DNA of 64,000 bases from Adiantum capillus-veneris (GCA_014529385.2 CM043952.1:60652119-60716118), one strand, 5' to 3'; shown: positions 10,411 to 23,438, counted from the first letter of the stretch. Translations and numbers: made by a program. Notes: a model not told the origin generated them from the letters alone.

Positions 10411-11003
10411 TATGATGTTGTCATAATCTGATAGAGTCCTACTACATGGCACACATAATAGCATAGACAGGACCATCGGGCTATTATTACACATAGTTAT
10501 GCTATATAGCACTCATACTGCAAGAAATACTATGACATAATAGCATAGATAGGGAGATTGGCCTCTTATTACACACACTTACGCTATATGGCACACATAG
10601 TGCTCTCAATATGTAATATAGCTCTTTCACATACCACACATCATATCATAGACAGGAACATTGTGCTATGTGATACACATACTTTTACTGTATAGCACAC
10701 ATGTTGCTATCTTACTACAATAGAGTCCTTTTATAGCATAGATAGGGACATTGGGCTATTATTACACACACTTGTACAATATAGCACACATAATAGCCTA
10801 GGTAGAGACAATGGACTATCTTGACACATTACTTGGCTACATATCACATATAGTAGCATGTACACAACTCCATAACACCCAATGGGTATTTATTCATAAG
10901 AGTGAGATGATTGTAAGAATGAGACATGTTTACTTGAAATTCATCAAGAAAGTGAATGGGATGCTCTTGATAATGTTTTCTTCCCAATCGTTTTCGACAA
11001 ATA
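10411..11003 (+). repeat. repeat array A (about 600 bp, direct copy of array C)
   Basis: This block is closely similar to 16298-16906 in the same orientation. It is built from short units such as ACACATAATAGCATAGACAG and CTATATAGCACACATA. Its right end duplicates the last part of the transposase exon (copy of 16835-16906), now non-coding. It therefore arose by segmental duplication of the exon-intron junction. Confidence 0.85.
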
Positions 11004-11192
11004 TCTTGGCTAAATTTTTTCAAGGTGAAACATGTTCACAATAGTAACCTCATTATCTGAAATGTGTGTGATTCTATGCTATGTGCTCTGTGTGGTTGTG
11101 TGCTATGTGATACATAGCACAATGGACATGTGTAAGGAGGTACTGAATGGTGAAGGCCATATAGAACATAATATAAGCCTATTAAATAGGTA

Positions 11193-13076
11193 TCATGCTG
11201 CTTCATAGGGCATGGCATTGTAAATGGTTTCATGTAGTTCCGGAGATAAATAATATGTATTTGAGGTATCATCTACCAAAGGCATGTCAAACTTGATTGC
11301 TCGAACAAGGTGAGAGTACAGGTTAGTAACTCCCCTATCATCAAGTAGAGTGTAGTGATTTGGGTCCCCCTCTTGCTGTTGATAATAACACCCTGTGACA
11401 ACATAAGTGTTTTTATCACATTTTTTTTTCCACTTATCTCTTAAGATGCAATCTGTCATCCACTTTCTCTTTGTACATCTCAAAAGAAAGAACTCTACAC
11501 CTTCTGCATTGCCAGCGTCTGCATTGACTGCAAAGTTATCACCTTCAATGAGATACTCACTCAGCATATCCTAGGATCCCTCAAACATTGCAGCTTCATC
11601 TTCTGGTACCTCAGTCTCTTCTACTACCTCAGAGAGTGGTTTCAATGCCTTATGTGTCCACTTGCCTGCATATGATATGCTGGAACAAGTCCTCAAATGG
11701 CCCTTCATGCAAGCATCACAAAAACAAGAAAGCCGCATGGTCCTTAATTGAGTAGGATCATGACGACAAAAGCCTGAAATGCAATGGAGTGATCGAGATC
11801 CTGGTACTCTCTCACAACCCCATAGATTAGACCTATCCACTTCTGTCTCTTTTACTAGCCAAAATTTCCTGTTTATAGTAGGACCTGCTTTAGTGGATTG
11901 TGCATAAGAGCTACATGCAGCATTGGACATTGTTCTCGTAAAAAATGCAAACACGTTTGCATCTTGCCTAAGAACTTGCCTAAGAACAAATCCATTACTC
12001 TTGAGTTGTTCATATATAAGGGCTCTCTTTATCACAGCGCCAGTGCCATCATGCTCCCCCTTGCCATGGCCAGAGCCAAAAAAATTCCATGTCATCTCTG
12101 TACCTGTTAGTTGGTAATATCTAGCAACAAAGTAAAATGGCCTTGCAGCCTTAAATTGCGAGGCTGCACCATCTGACCACACCCAGTGCTTCTTGAAATT
12201 CAGCCCCTGGTCTTTAAGCCACTGATCACAAAGAAGAAAACAATGCTGGACAAATAGCGTATCATGTTGCCTATCATCGGAGATGTAGAAATGCATATGC
12301 TTGATAATACTGTCATCTTCGTTGTCACACATGTACGTTATGTGAACAAGGATGGTGCATTGATATGTATGCCAATGCATGGATTGTACTTCATTTTGCT
12401 CTTTGAACGAGTAATTTTCAGCAAAGTCTACTACAGATATAATGGTATCTGAAGGAAACACCTTCGAACATTCTCTGTATTGATGTGCGTGCCATCTGTA
12501 AGTGAAATTGTGCTCGATGAAGATTTTGATGTCGTCTTTTATCCTCCCTGTCAGCTCACTTAAAGCCACCTGTTTGAGTGACAACATCTTTCTCTTACTT
12601 AGACCATGCTTAGTTTGAACTTTAATGTCCTCGAAGACTTGCAGTGGAACTGTCTTTGTCATCTCTGCAAGTTCTCGTGGACAAAGGCTGAGCTTTTCCA
12701 CACCACAGTTTTTGCATTGGCCCATCAAGCAGGTGTGTTTATGGAACATATCCCCCTTAGCCTTTGTACATACGCATGATTCCCACAACTTCGTGATCCC
12801 TGAAAACGAGTGCTCAACGGCAAGACATTCTGCATTCACCCCATCTGATTTACAAACATTGCATTTATATGTACATGACCTCCCATGAAAACCAAAAGCA
12901 GATGAGCGCATAAAATTAAATGCATCTTTGAGATACATCAGTTTGATATGATAAACACAACAACAAGTATTTCTATCTTTCAAATTTCGTACGAACCAAG
13001 GCTTCAGCTTCTCAAAGGACCTTTGCCCAATTGTTACATGTGGGTGGCTATCTTTAAACTTTAAGAAATACTCTGT
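11193..13076 (-). pseudogene. transposase-like main exon: Cys clusters and DDE core
   Basis: The acceptor TTTTTTTTTCAAGCAG|ACAGAG begins this exon in phase 0. After TEYFLKFKDSHPHVTIG come Cys-rich motifs (CTYKCNVC; CVCTKAKGDMFHKHTC; CKNCG; LCP), possibly metal binding. Then comes the candidate catalytic core: TIISVVDFAENY (first Asp), HWHTYQCTILVHITY, HDTLFVQHC, KHWVWSDGAASQFK (second Asp), and TWNFFGSGHGKGEHDGTGAV (Glu/Asp). The frame continues past TAG (11571-11573, plausibly CAG earlier) into a C-terminal domain with GVEFFLLRCTKRKW, ending at 11193. Spacing between the acidic motifs fits an RNase H-fold transposase; this is inference. Confidence 0.8.
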
Positions 13077-13107
13077 CTGCTTGAAAAAAAAATGCATTAG
13101 AATTACA

Positions 13108-13522
13108 TTTTTCTATATATCACACACAATAGCATAGCTACAAATGCATTGGTATAAATACACATAACTATGCTACATAGCATATATAGATAACTCAACT
13201 TTCATTACATGCTCAATTTTGTTATATAACACATAATAGCATATATAGGGATTTTTAGCTGTTATTACACACACATCACACACATCTGCTATATAGCACA
13301 CATAGTGCTCTCATATTATAACACAGTTCTTCTACATAACACACAAAAGAGCATAGACAAGGATATTGTGCTATTATTACACATATCACACTCTGCATAG
13401 CACAAATAATAGCATAGACATGGATACCGTGCTACTATTACACTAACATCTGCTATGTAGCACACATAGTGCTCTCATAATATTATAAAATCTGATAGCA
13501 CACATAATACCATAGATAGTGA
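13108..13522 (+). repeat. repeat array B
   Basis: Diverged short units (TAGCACACATA, AATAGCATAGACA, TGCTATTATTACAC) match those of arrays A and C. It lies directly beside the intron acceptor. Confidence 0.75.
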
Positions 13523-13777
13523 AGCGGTCCGGGGCGGGCAACAAGAAGAGCAACCTCTAGACACCCTTCAAGGCTCCCGTGCTGCTCAATGGGGCTGGGG
13601 CACAACACAACACAAACCAAAACAACAAACCCCCAGCCAAATCCCAACTACACAAGGGGCACCACCTAGTTTAAGAGCGAACTAGGACGCAAAAGAGGAG
13701 AATCGTTAGAGCAACCCACAACAAGCAAGGAATTTACACTAACCCTAACACCAATGGAACACTCTCACACACTAAAA

Positions 13778-13883
<106 letters not shown>

Positions 13884-14542
13884 TGCTCGGGCTTCTTTGA
13901 AGTGTATCGTTAATGATCAAGCAAACATAAATATATATATGTAAGAAAGAGAGAGAAGGGGGAAGGGGGTGCTTGTTGCACTAATTCCTTCTTACAAATC
14001 TGTCATGACCAATCAAAGTGAGATTAGTATTTGTTCAACATAGCTTGAGTAAATTACACCACAACACATCACAAGAAAAAAGCCACCCCAATCACTGTCT
14101 TAAGGCTAGGGGAGTCCTCTCCACCCTATCGCCCTCTTACAGCATGTGGGATTTATGGCTAAATTGATAACAATACCCGGAGACAAGCTATCAAGAACTT
14201 AAATAAAACACCAAGACACTTACACATCATTATTGTCCATGAATTCACGTTGGAAGGGAGACAAGGTATCCATGCTTAGTCCAAATTCACCCTCCTTGAT
14301 TCAGCAAATGTTGGGCTTACACTAGTAGGAGAAATGATAGATTTCCTACTCTCAATTTAATGATCACTCTCTCTTACAATGGCATAGAGTTCCCTTGCTA
14401 ATAACCCCTAATACAACACATACATATGCCTAATGCCAATGAGATTCCACTCAAGAGCTCCTTCTCAAGAGGTTGAGCTTGGCTTCTCAAGCTATAGCAT
14501 AGTGCTCTTTCTTCTCCCCATTTTGTGCTAGCTACACGCTCC

Positions 14543-14549
14543 TTTTATA
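14543..14549 (-). promoter_or_regulatory. TATA-box candidate
   Basis: Minus-strand TATAAAA in CTATAAAAGGAGCG resembles the copia LTR TATA context (CCTATAAAAGGAGG). This is weak support for a minus-strand LTR here. Confidence 0.35.
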
Positions 14550-16297
14550 GCCATTTTGAAGGCTAGGGTTACTCCTCTAACCATGATTGGGTTAGATTTT
14601 CAGCAATTTACCTAATTTCTTTTGCTTGGAATTATCAAGAAGTTGGTGGGGAAAGAGAGAGGAGAGAAATGGAGGTGATAGGACTTTTCATAGTGGGTTA
14701 GTGTTAGTAGAGTTAGTATTAATTTACAAATGGAATTGGATATTTACAATGGGAGTATCCATGTAGGATACAAATAAGGAAGAAAAACTCTTAAGAGGTA
14801 AGAAAAGGTGGATTTCTTACAAGGTTGATGCTCCAAGTGTCTTGAGTAGGGCCAATTTTGACGCTTGTTGACGGTCCACTAGCTTTGACGGTACATTTTT
14901 TCTCCACTCTTGAACTTCCTTGAGAGACAAGGTAATTGAAACTGAGTAATCAACCACCATGATGCTGTCTTTTAAGAGAAGAGGCTGAATTTTGTGGTTT
15001 TTTGATAGATATGGATAATTTGGAGGAGGAAAAATGAGACTAGGTGGTCAATTTTGGAATGGAATTGTGTGTAGGAGGTATGAGTTCACCATGGTTTCTC
15101 TTATTCTTCAAGGTTGAGGAGAAGGTGAGTAGGGTGCAGAGAGGAGTGGTGAGCGAGGTGGGGATGATGAGTGGAGAAGTGTGTGTGAAAGAGGAAAATG
15201 AAAAAGTGGAAGAGAGAGTGTGACTGCATAGCATGGGAAAACTGGGGTCCACTAATAAAATCATAGCTCACAGCTCGTAGCTCAAAAAAATATGAAAAAA
15301 TTTGGGGCAAAAGTTCAGCCCACGAGCTACAACTTTTGTTTGTATCACCTTTTCAAATTCGGAGAGCAAGTGAACTTTAAAAATTCAGCAAAACCGACTG
15401 TTTTTTTCCACTGCACAAAGTCCTTGTGGGGTCCTTCTTTGGATGATTCTTTTGAATACCTCCAAGAGTGAGCCCTCCATAGTGCATGTATGCATGCCAC
15501 CTACCCTTGAACTTATTTGGTAGGTCTATAATTGAAGATATTGTTGAGATCATGATATAAGTGAATAGTACAACTAAGAAAATCAAATATTGAGGGGTCT
15601 AAAAAATATGTACATGTCAAATATAAATAATATAAGTGGAAAAAATATAAAGGGGTCAAAAGAAATCTCTCTCGTTATGAGGCTACCATAAAAAGATAGA
15701 TATTTTTGGTGTTCTAATTTTTTAGAAAAAAAACAAAATAGATGTAGGAAGGGAAAAATCACAATAGTGAAAAAATATACACATAAATAAAACTAGTTTT
15801 TTTGGATTTTTGTTGGGGTGGAGTTACACCAAATATAAGAGAAGCTTACATGAAAATATTTCTATATGGACTAAAGAGTATGAAAAATGGTAAGAAAAAT
15901 TGTGGTAATGGTGAGGCAATGTACAAAGCATAAATAACACACACCTAGGTAGAAATATTTAAATAAATACCAAAATAATTATGAAAAAATCTTTTATTTA
16001 GGCCCTATATACAAAGAAATATTTACATACGCATGAGCCATAATATACTTATATTTTTTATATTTTTTATATTTTTGGCTCAACTAGCCCAATGACTAGC
16101 TAATTGAGGGTTTTTTATTTCAGTAAGGAGATATTGGGAAAGTCCCCTAACTCACACGCACCTATATACAGTGAAAGGGTGAGGGTAACCACAGTGTTTG
16201 AGTGATTTGATAGGGTGAGATAACTCACTATGGCAATTACAGAGAGCCGAAAAACGGCTATCAATAGGTATATTGTGCTATTGCTATATAGCAGACA

Positions 16298-16906
16298 TGA
16301 TGTTGTCATACTTTGATAGAGTCCTGCTACATGGCACACATAATAGCATAGACAGGACCATCGGGCTATTATTACACATAGCTATGCTATATAGCACTCG
16401 TATTGTAAGAAATACTATGACATAATAGCATAGATAGGGACATTGGCCTCTTATTACACACACTAACGCTATATGGCACACATAGTGCTCTCAATATATA
16501 ATATAGCTCTTTCACATACCACACATCATATCATAGACAAGAACATTGTTCTTACACACACTTTTACTGTATAGCACACATGTTGCTATCTTAATACAAT
16601 AGAGTCCTTTTACATGGCACAGTTATAGCATAGACAGGGACATTGGGCTACACTTGTGTAATATAGCACACATAATAGCGTAGGTAGAGACAATGGACTA
16701 TCTTGACACATTACTTGGCTACATATCACATATAGTAGGATGTACACAACTCCATAACACGCAATGGGTAGCTATTCATAAGAGTGAGATGTTTCACTTG
16801 AGAGTTATTCATTGTAAGAATGAGACATGTTTACCTGAGATTCATCAAGTAAGTGTATGGGATGCTCTTGATAATATTTTCTGCCCAATCGTTTCCGACA
16901 AATATC
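16298..16906 (+). repeat. repeat array C (direct copy of array A)
   Basis: Starts GATGTTGTCATA and is about 600 bp long, near-identical to 10411-11003. Its right 70 bp are coding: the 3' end of the 17660-16835 exon on the minus strand. Confidence 0.85.
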
Positions 16907-17660
16907 TTTCTTATTTGGAGACACCCTATTGTGCTCTATCCAAAATGTAATAATTGTCTGCTTCAATTCCTCCGATAAGGACCCAACACCCAGACTTTCT
17001 TTTGCATAAGTCGAACCTCAACGTACTTGACATAGGATCACTGTCAAGTCTACCCAAAGCTGAATATAAATTCCTTGGATGAACATTTAATAGCTTTGCC
17101 ACTTTATGTAGAGTAACACCTCTACCTTGGATCCCATTATCATGCACTAATCCATTCACCAGCATGCTGAATGTGCTTTGTTTTAAAAACATCTCGTCAG
17201 CTGATTTTGGAATCTTTAATTCTTGTAAGGAGACCTTGAGTGCAGAAATAAGGCCATTTGCAGGAAGATACAAATCTTCACAGAATGGTAAGATTCTATC
17301 ATCATTGAAAACACCTCGAAGAATTGCATTCTTATCTTCTTTCCCGTAACTATGCAACTGTCTCACAATGTGCTGAACAATATTCTGAATAGTATGTTGC
17401 TTCTTGTCTTCCTTTGTGTGTACATCGACGTCCTCCCTATGACAATCTTCCCTATGACAATCTTCCGCTCCAATGTTGACGCTTGGCTGTACTTGCTTTC
17501 TTGCACGACATCGCTTTCTGTACTCACGTTTAGCCTGTGCTTCATACTTCCTCACTGCAATAATTTCATCCTCATTTAGACAAGCCTTTCTCTTGGAGTG
17601 CACCTGCGTATGAATGGTGTCTATTCCATGTGCCTCATCATAAAATCCGTCGTCCACCAT
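16835..17660 (-). pseudogene. transposase-like gene, N-terminal exon
   Basis: Starting near MVDDGFYDEAHGID, the frame has an Arg/Lys-rich segment (RKYEAQAKREYRKRCRARK) suited to DNA or nuclear binding. There is a duplicated ED(C)HRE hexamer, then helices (IQNIVQHIVRQLHSYG) and a segment (GVTLHKVAKLLNVHPRNLYS) that resembles a helix-turn-helix. A one-base frameshift near 17000 switches the frame, after which SEELKQTIITFWIEHNRVSP and RKYYQEHPIHLLDESQ lead to the donor at 16835. The frame 17660-16926 alone would stop at TAG, but the shifted frame is clearly the coding one, since it meets the splice site in phase. Confidence 0.7.
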
Positions 17661-17681
17661 CCTGGAACAGTCTGCAGTAGT

Positions 17682-17888
17682 TTAAAATGAATGAATTCGT
17701 ACAAAACTTCCTGATTGTAATAGTGAGTTGAAATCCAATTGTGCTACATTGTTGAGTTCAAGAAGCTCCATTACTGCTTGTGAGGAGGTATGAGCTAGAA
17801 CCAAAGCAAGAGGAAGGGAGTCTCCATCATCCATATTCTGAACAGGAGAGTAGGAGAGAGAGAGATGGAGATGGGCATTGGAGGCCAT
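17682..17888 (-). CDS. possible first exon of the transposase-like gene
   Basis: A 68-codon frame starts MASNAHLHLSLSYSPVQN and lies just upstream in the same orientation. A pyrimidine tract ending CTACTGCAG separates it from the next exon, but no good donor leaves a plausible intron length. Linkage is therefore uncertain. Confidence 0.35.
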   Translation of the reverse strand: MASNAHLHLSLSYSPVQNMDDGDSLPLALVLAHTSSQAVMELLELNNVAQLDFNSLLQSGSFVRIHSF

Positions 17889-18052
17889 CTGAGAGAGAAA
17901 GAGAGAAAGGGAGAGAGAGGGAGAGGTCCACGTGTGCTAACCGCTCCATGTCTTTCAATACGAGTAGTGGAGTCATGAAGTCAGTTATCTTACCTATATT
18001 CTTTTAAAAATTATTGACTTAAAATCCCAGCTATGGTGCCATCCATAGCATC

Positions 18053-18080
18053 ATACTTGGTGTCCATGGACACCAAGTAT
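18053..18080. repeat. perfect 28-bp palindrome
   Basis: Each arm reads ATACTTGGTGTCCA, with no spacer. It lies between the 5' end of the transposase-like gene and the start of gypsy element E. Confidence 0.95.
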
Positions 18081-18189
18081 TTAGACACCATTCTATGCTT
18101 TCACCCCATTCTTTCCCCAAGAGAAATGCCCCCAATGAGACTCCTAGAGCTTCCACAATTGAATCTCCAAAAGAGGATGCTCATCGCAA

Positions 18190-18793
18190 AGGATCACCTC
18201 TCTCCTATGCCTAGCAAAAGGTAAGGGAGCATGATGCCTTCATCTTGTTTGACCCTGGCAATATTCACAACCTCATATCAATGGAGTTGTCCACCAAGTT
18301 GGGCATTCAAGCTTTTGAGATGGGAGATATTGTAACGGCCGACACCGCTTTCAAGGGACAAAAAAACTCCATTTCACCCTTGATTGGGAAGTTGAGGCTT
18401 CATGTCCAAAGCTATGTAGCCAAAGAAGAATTTTTCATCTCTCCTCTCCAACATGAGGATGCTATCCTAGGGGAACCATGGTTCAACCACATGGCTGCCA
18501 ACATGAAGTTCCCCAAAAGGATAATCTACTTCACCTACAAGGGAAAGAGCATGTATATAGATGCTAAAAAGTCTGGTTATACTATACCACTTGTAAATCC
18601 TCCTGCTTTTGATAAATCAATGAAGAGCTCAATTTTTGCGTACATGACTTTTGTCAAAGAGTCCCTAAAAGATCCTAATGTTTTATCAAATGTAAATGGT
18701 AGGAATCAAGAAGAGTTAGAATTGTCTAATTTTCTAAACGGCTTTCAAGATGTGTTCATCAATGATATACCTATGGACTTACCTCCAAAATGA
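18190..18793 (+). pseudogene. gypsy E protease region
   Basis: The frame HDAFILFDPGNIHNLIS is the retroviral-type aspartic protease flap start; the active-site DSG is now DPG. It continues through GKLRLHVQSY, EDAILGEPWF (the hydrophobic-G-x-P-W segment) and a linker to the RT at 18793, where TGA ends it. Loss of the active-site Ser supports a dead copy. Confidence 0.75.
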
Positions 18794-18799
18794 GGGGAT

Positions 18800-19354
18800 G
18801 ATGACCATCAAATTGACATCCTACCAGGAAGCTCACCACCAAACTAGCCTCCTTATCAAGTTTCCCAAGCTCAACAAGAGGAGATTGTGAGGCAAGTACA
18901 AGAATTGGTAGACAAGGGGATGGTGAGGCCTAGCTCCTCTCCCTTTTGTTATCCAGTCCTTTTAGTGCAAAAGAAAGATGGTACATACCATATGTGTGTA
19001 GACTATCGAGCACTAAACCATATCACTATTAAGAACAGATTTCCCATGCCTCGAGTAGAAGAGCTATTTGATAAGCTACAAGGGTTTACCTACTTCGGTA
19101 GAATTGACCTTAAAAGTGGCTATCATCAAATAAGGATAGTGGATGAAGATATCCTAAAGACCGCGTTTTGTACAACGTTTGGTCTTTATGAATATCTAGT
19201 CATGCCTTTTGGCTTGAGTAATGCACCAGTCACGTTTAATTGTCTAATAGAGAAAATCTTTAAAGACCGTACTGCAAATTCACTGGAGTGTTCTTTGATG
19301 ATATCATCATCTACTCCAAGTCCTTGGAGGAACACAAGCAGCATCTCGAAGTGA
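18800..19354 (+). pseudogene. gypsy E reverse transcriptase, N-terminal part
   Basis: Motifs in order: GMVRPSSSPFCYPVLLVQKK, CVDYRALNHITIKNRFPMP, FGRIDLKSGYHQIRI, TAFCTTFGLYEYLVMPFGLS. A frameshift near 19290 moves the catalytic segment VFFDDIIIYSKS (usual YxDD, here FFDD) into another frame. This arrangement is typical of plant chromoviruses. Confidence 0.9.
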
Positions 19355-20050
19355 TTTTTGAAGCATTGAGGGAGAACAATTTCCTCAAGAGATTCAATAC
19401 GTATTATCTGTCAAGATGGTATCCAAATGGATCCATCAAAATTGGCGGTAAGAAAATCATGGCCTCATTCAAGGAATCTACATGAGTTAAGAAGACTTAT
19501 TAGTATGTGTGCATACTATAGATGCTTCATAGCAAAATTATCTCAAATAGAAGGACCATTACATGACTTAACAAAGAAGAATGTTAAGTATTCATGGATT
19601 GCTAAGGAGAAAAATTCTTTTGACAAGCTTAAAGAGAAGCTTACCTCCCAACTAGTCCTCATGCTTCCGGATCTCTCAAAGCCATTTGAGGTCCAATGTG
19701 ATGCTTGTGGTGATTGCCTTGGAGTAGTATCGCTTCAAGAAGGGCATGCGATAGCATATGAGAGACAAAGGCTCAATACGGATGAGCAGGTCTTAGGAAT
19801 TTATGAGAAAGATATTTAGCTATTCTACATGTCCTAGACACATGGAAGCACAATCTATTGGGGAATCTATTTATTTTACGAATAGACCATCAAAGTCTCA
19901 AATACTTCATGACCCAAACCAAGCTCTCCGACAAAGAAATGAGGTGGGAAAATTTTATTTTGCAATTTTATTTTCATATTGCTCACATTGTTGGTAAGCA
20001 CAATCAAGTGGCTGATGCACTTTCACGATGCCCAAAAGTTAATGCGATGC
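19288..20050 (+). pseudogene. gypsy E RT C-terminus and RNase H
   Basis: After FFDDIIIYSKSLEEHKQHLE the frame breaks several times. RNase H pieces follow: KPFEVQCDACGDCLGVV (first catalytic Asp), LGIYEKDI, RIDHQSLKYFM, and HIVGKHNQVADALSRCP (final catalytic Asp). Each piece lies in a different frame, so the copy is inactive. Confidence 0.85.
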
Positions 20051-20079
20051 CTATAGCTACTCATAATGATCTATCTTCT

Positions 20080-21053
20080 ATGATAGATGAGTATGCTACT
20101 GACCCTGCCTTTAAAGACATAATGTCAGCCCTTACTTTGAGAAAGAAAGAGGAACCATTCACCTTGCTAGATGGTTATCTCCTCCATGAAATAGCCTATG
20201 TGTTACCCACTCCCTTCATGAGAAAGTTATGTATGAATCCCATGCTCCTCCCTATGCAGGACATAGAGGCATGAAATCTACTCTTCAAGGAGTAGAGACG
20301 TACTTCTATTTCCCTACCATGAAAGTGGAAATACAAGAGTATGTTTCAAAGTGTGTGGTATACCAAAAGACCAAATATGATAGAGGAAATCAACCTGGAT
20401 TACTCCAACCACTGTCTATCCCAAATTCACCATGGGAGAGTTTATCCATGGATTTTATCTTTGGGTTACCCAAGTTTATCCATGGGAATATAGGAATATG
20501 GACAATACTTGATAGCTTTTGCAAGCAAGAATACTTTATTCTTGTCAAAAAGACTATTAAGGCACACCAAACGGAAACTCTCTTCATATCATAGATTTTC
20601 AAACACCATGGATTTCCAACATCCATCATGTTAGATAGAGATCCTAGAATGACCAATAATTTCTAGAAAGGTCTCTTTGAAAATCTAGGTACAAGATTGA
20701 ATTTCTCTTCAGCCTATCACCCACAAAAGGATGGCCAAAGCGAGATAGCCAATCCGACGATACTTGATCTACTAAAGACTTATGTTACCAAAGTAGATCA
20801 ACACTCACAATGGGAAAAGTACTTACCTCTTGTAGAGTATACATACAATAATACTATCCATACTTCTACAAGAAAAGCACCTTTTGAAATAATTGAGGGA
20901 AGACCTAAAAGTCCCTTGCTACTTAAGGTACATGGAAAGATCATCACTGCCAATCAGTATAGCCATGACCTACAAGAATCTTTTCAAAAGATTAAGGAGG
21001 CTATATCCATCTCTCAACAAAGGCATAAAGTTACTGCTGACAAGCGCATATAG
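20080..21053 (+). pseudogene. gypsy E integrase
   Basis: The zinc-binding region HAPPYAGHRGMKST...CVVYQK has lost one Cys (CVVC expected). The catalytic triad is visible: SMDFIFGLP (Asp), IMLDRDPRM (Asp) and HPQKDGQSEIAN (Glu). The C-terminal PLVEYTYNNTIHTSTRKAPF segment follows. Stops lie at about 20592 and 20664, and the frame ends at 21053 where a 58-bp triplication begins. Confidence 0.9.
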
Positions 21054-21226
21054 GCCTTAACATTTGAATAAAATGATTGGGTCTTACTTAGATTTCCCAA
21101 GGCACATAAAGGCCTTAACATTTGAATAAAATGATTGGGTCTTACTTAGATTTCCCAAGGCACATAAATGCCTTAACATTTGAATAAATAATTAGGTCTT
21201 ACTTAGATTTCCCAAGGCTCAATTGA
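21053..21226 (+). repeat. 58-bp tandem triplication inside integrase C-terminus
   Basis: GGCCTTAACATTTGAATAAA starts at 21053 and 21111, with a third copy from 21169. The unit corresponds to the start of the GPY/F domain (NDWVLLRFPKAH). 58 is not a multiple of three, so the duplication itself destroys the frame. Confidence 0.95.
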
Positions 21227-21239
21227 GGCAACTGACGAG

Positions 21240-21672
21240 CAAAAATCCTATGGGCTATCAAAAGTATTATGCTAAATTAGCAAAGAGATACTATGGTCCT
21301 TTTCAAATCCTTAAGCCAACCTATTAGATGGCTTATCAACTCAAGTTTCCCAACCATTTGCTGATACACAATGCTTTCCATGTGAGCCTACTTAAGCCCT
21401 ACAAAGGAGAGCCACCAAGTGAACCAATTATTGAAGACCCTCCCAAATTGAAGACCAAGAAGAGGTGCTACAATCCCAAAGCTATCCTTTGGACTGAACA
21501 CAAGGTACTAATACATGGTAAGATTATTTGATGGTATCTTATTAAGTTCAAAAATTATTCTTTTGAAGATGCTAGATGGATGCAAGGAATACAACTTAAG
21601 GATAGTATGAACCTTGCCAATGCTTACAATGCTACATTAGAGAAAGAAAATGTACAAATTTCTTTTAAATGA
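21240..21672 (+). pseudogene. gypsy E integrase C-terminus with chromodomain-like tail
   Basis: KYYAKLAKRYYGPFQILK and YQLKFPNHLLIHNAFHVSLL are the GPY/F domain end of chromoviruses. After an in-frame TGA the tail reads YLIKFKNYSFEDARWM, which matches the beta-strand/helix core of an integrase chromodomain (usual form YLVKWKGY...E.ATWE). Chromodomains direct integration to marked chromatin. Confidence 0.75.
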
Positions 21673-22067
21673 CCAATGTTTTTGTCTTATAAGACTTATT
21701 CTCTTTTTATTGTGCACAAATTTAAGTAGTATGCATACTTAGAATCATGTTTGTGATGATGATGACGTCCCTCAAACACCAAGTAAAACTTGTCACTCTA
21801 CTTGGGAGAATGAAATGGACTAAAAGAGCAGACATGCTTGTGGCAGCTATGTTTCCCAAGCACCAAATGGATTAGTCATCCATCTTGGAAAGATGTCATA
21901 GGTTAAAAAGGGATCCTCTACCCGCTAAGAAACATTGACTAACGACTAAGACTTTATCTCTTCTACTACATAGTCAAGGACGACTATGATTTCAAGAGAG
22001 AGGTAATGTCATTATATCTAATATCTAATCGACCCAAACAATTTTCTCATATTAAACTGATCATTTA

Positions 22068-22080
22068 ATGTGGGAGAATA
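22068..22080 (+). other. polypurine-like tract of element E
   Basis: AATGTGGGAGAATAG precedes the presumed LTR start. A GTGGGAGA tract is typical at this position. Confidence 0.45.
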
Positions 22081-23375
22081 GATGGGAACAAGGGTTAGAA
22101 TATAGACATGTGCTTACGGGTTTATCTCAACACGGGGCCAATGGTAAAGGGGTCCAAACGAGAGACGATCTTCAAAAAGCAAGGCTAGATAATGGAGCTT
22201 AAGACCTTACGGTTAGCTTCATTAAAGACCTATAATATTTAGTGTTAAAAGTCCTTTGACCTTAGCTAAGCTAGGGATGTGCTTGAGGTGGGAACCCGGC
22301 CCAAGCTTGAGGTGCTTGTGGTGCTTGCTGACTAAGATGCTTGAGTTGCTTGCCGTGCTTGTCGACTAAGGAGCTTGAAGTGCTTGTGGGAACACTACCC
22401 TTAAATGACATTATATATGGTATATCTTCTGGAAGTGGTTTTGGATTGGATAATGTACTATGAGATGGAAAAGCGTTGAATTATTTTAAGGCTACCTTAC
22501 CCAACTTTATTAGCTTGGAACTAACTTATCTTGTGTTCAAGGCTAGAAAGAACATAGGCATAGCTGTAACATTGTAGAAGAAGGATGCAATACGACTGAG
22601 TCTAGTAAAAAACAATTCTCTTAAATTGTACTTCTATGCAGGAACTCACTTTTGATGAAGATAAGTATATAGTGGTGAATTCATAGAGTTGTTTGATGCT
22701 ATTCTTTCTTGTTGGATAAATGCATAATTTTTGAAACAAAGGTTTGTAATTTGCTTTGAAATTAATCCAATGATTGTTAAAAGAGCCTTGATCCTCAAGT
22801 GGGGGTCTCAGATGAGATGGCATTAAACTGGACTTTTGAGAATTGATGCAATTTACAAAGGAGATGTTGTCCGATTTTTTTTGGAATTAAATTATGTAAA
22901 CAATATCGAAAATAAATTGCTCAGTCTTTTAATATAATATCTGATCTAGGTTATGTTGTTAATTTTTGTGGTAATTTTTGACACCAATAACAAGGGGAGG
23001 GAGTCATTGACACCTGTCTTCCCAAGTAATGCCAGTTCTGATGGGCGTGTGTTTCTTGGATGGTGACAGGTAAGAGATTCTTTCCTTGGGAATTTAACGA
23101 CAAACTGCAACAATGACGGAAGATCATACACTCTTTGGTTAAATTTATTAGAGATTGAAAACCCTGTGAGGATTACCTTCTCAATTATGGTTTTCAAAGT
23201 TCTTTAGCTTGAAGGTAGCAGATTATTATATCTTCTGGCTCTTGATTTCAACACTTATGTATAAAGACTGTTTTGTACTATGAATGGGAATTATACCACC
23301 TCTCCATTGACATAATTTCTAGTGTCTTTTGTGACTGAAAGGATTCTTTGGTGTAATATTTTATATTTTTATTGG

Positions 23376-23377
<2 letters not shown>

Positions 23378-23436
<59 letters not shown>
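23378..23436 (+). repeat. (CA)n microsatellite, about 58 bp
   Basis: Uninterrupted alternating A and C after ATTGGAAC. Confidence 0.97.

Positions 23437-23438
<2 letters not shown>

Noticed and set aside
23378-23436. CRISPR or telomere-like array
   Set aside because: Plain (CA)n microsatellite; no spaced repeats and no telomere motif anywhere in the window.
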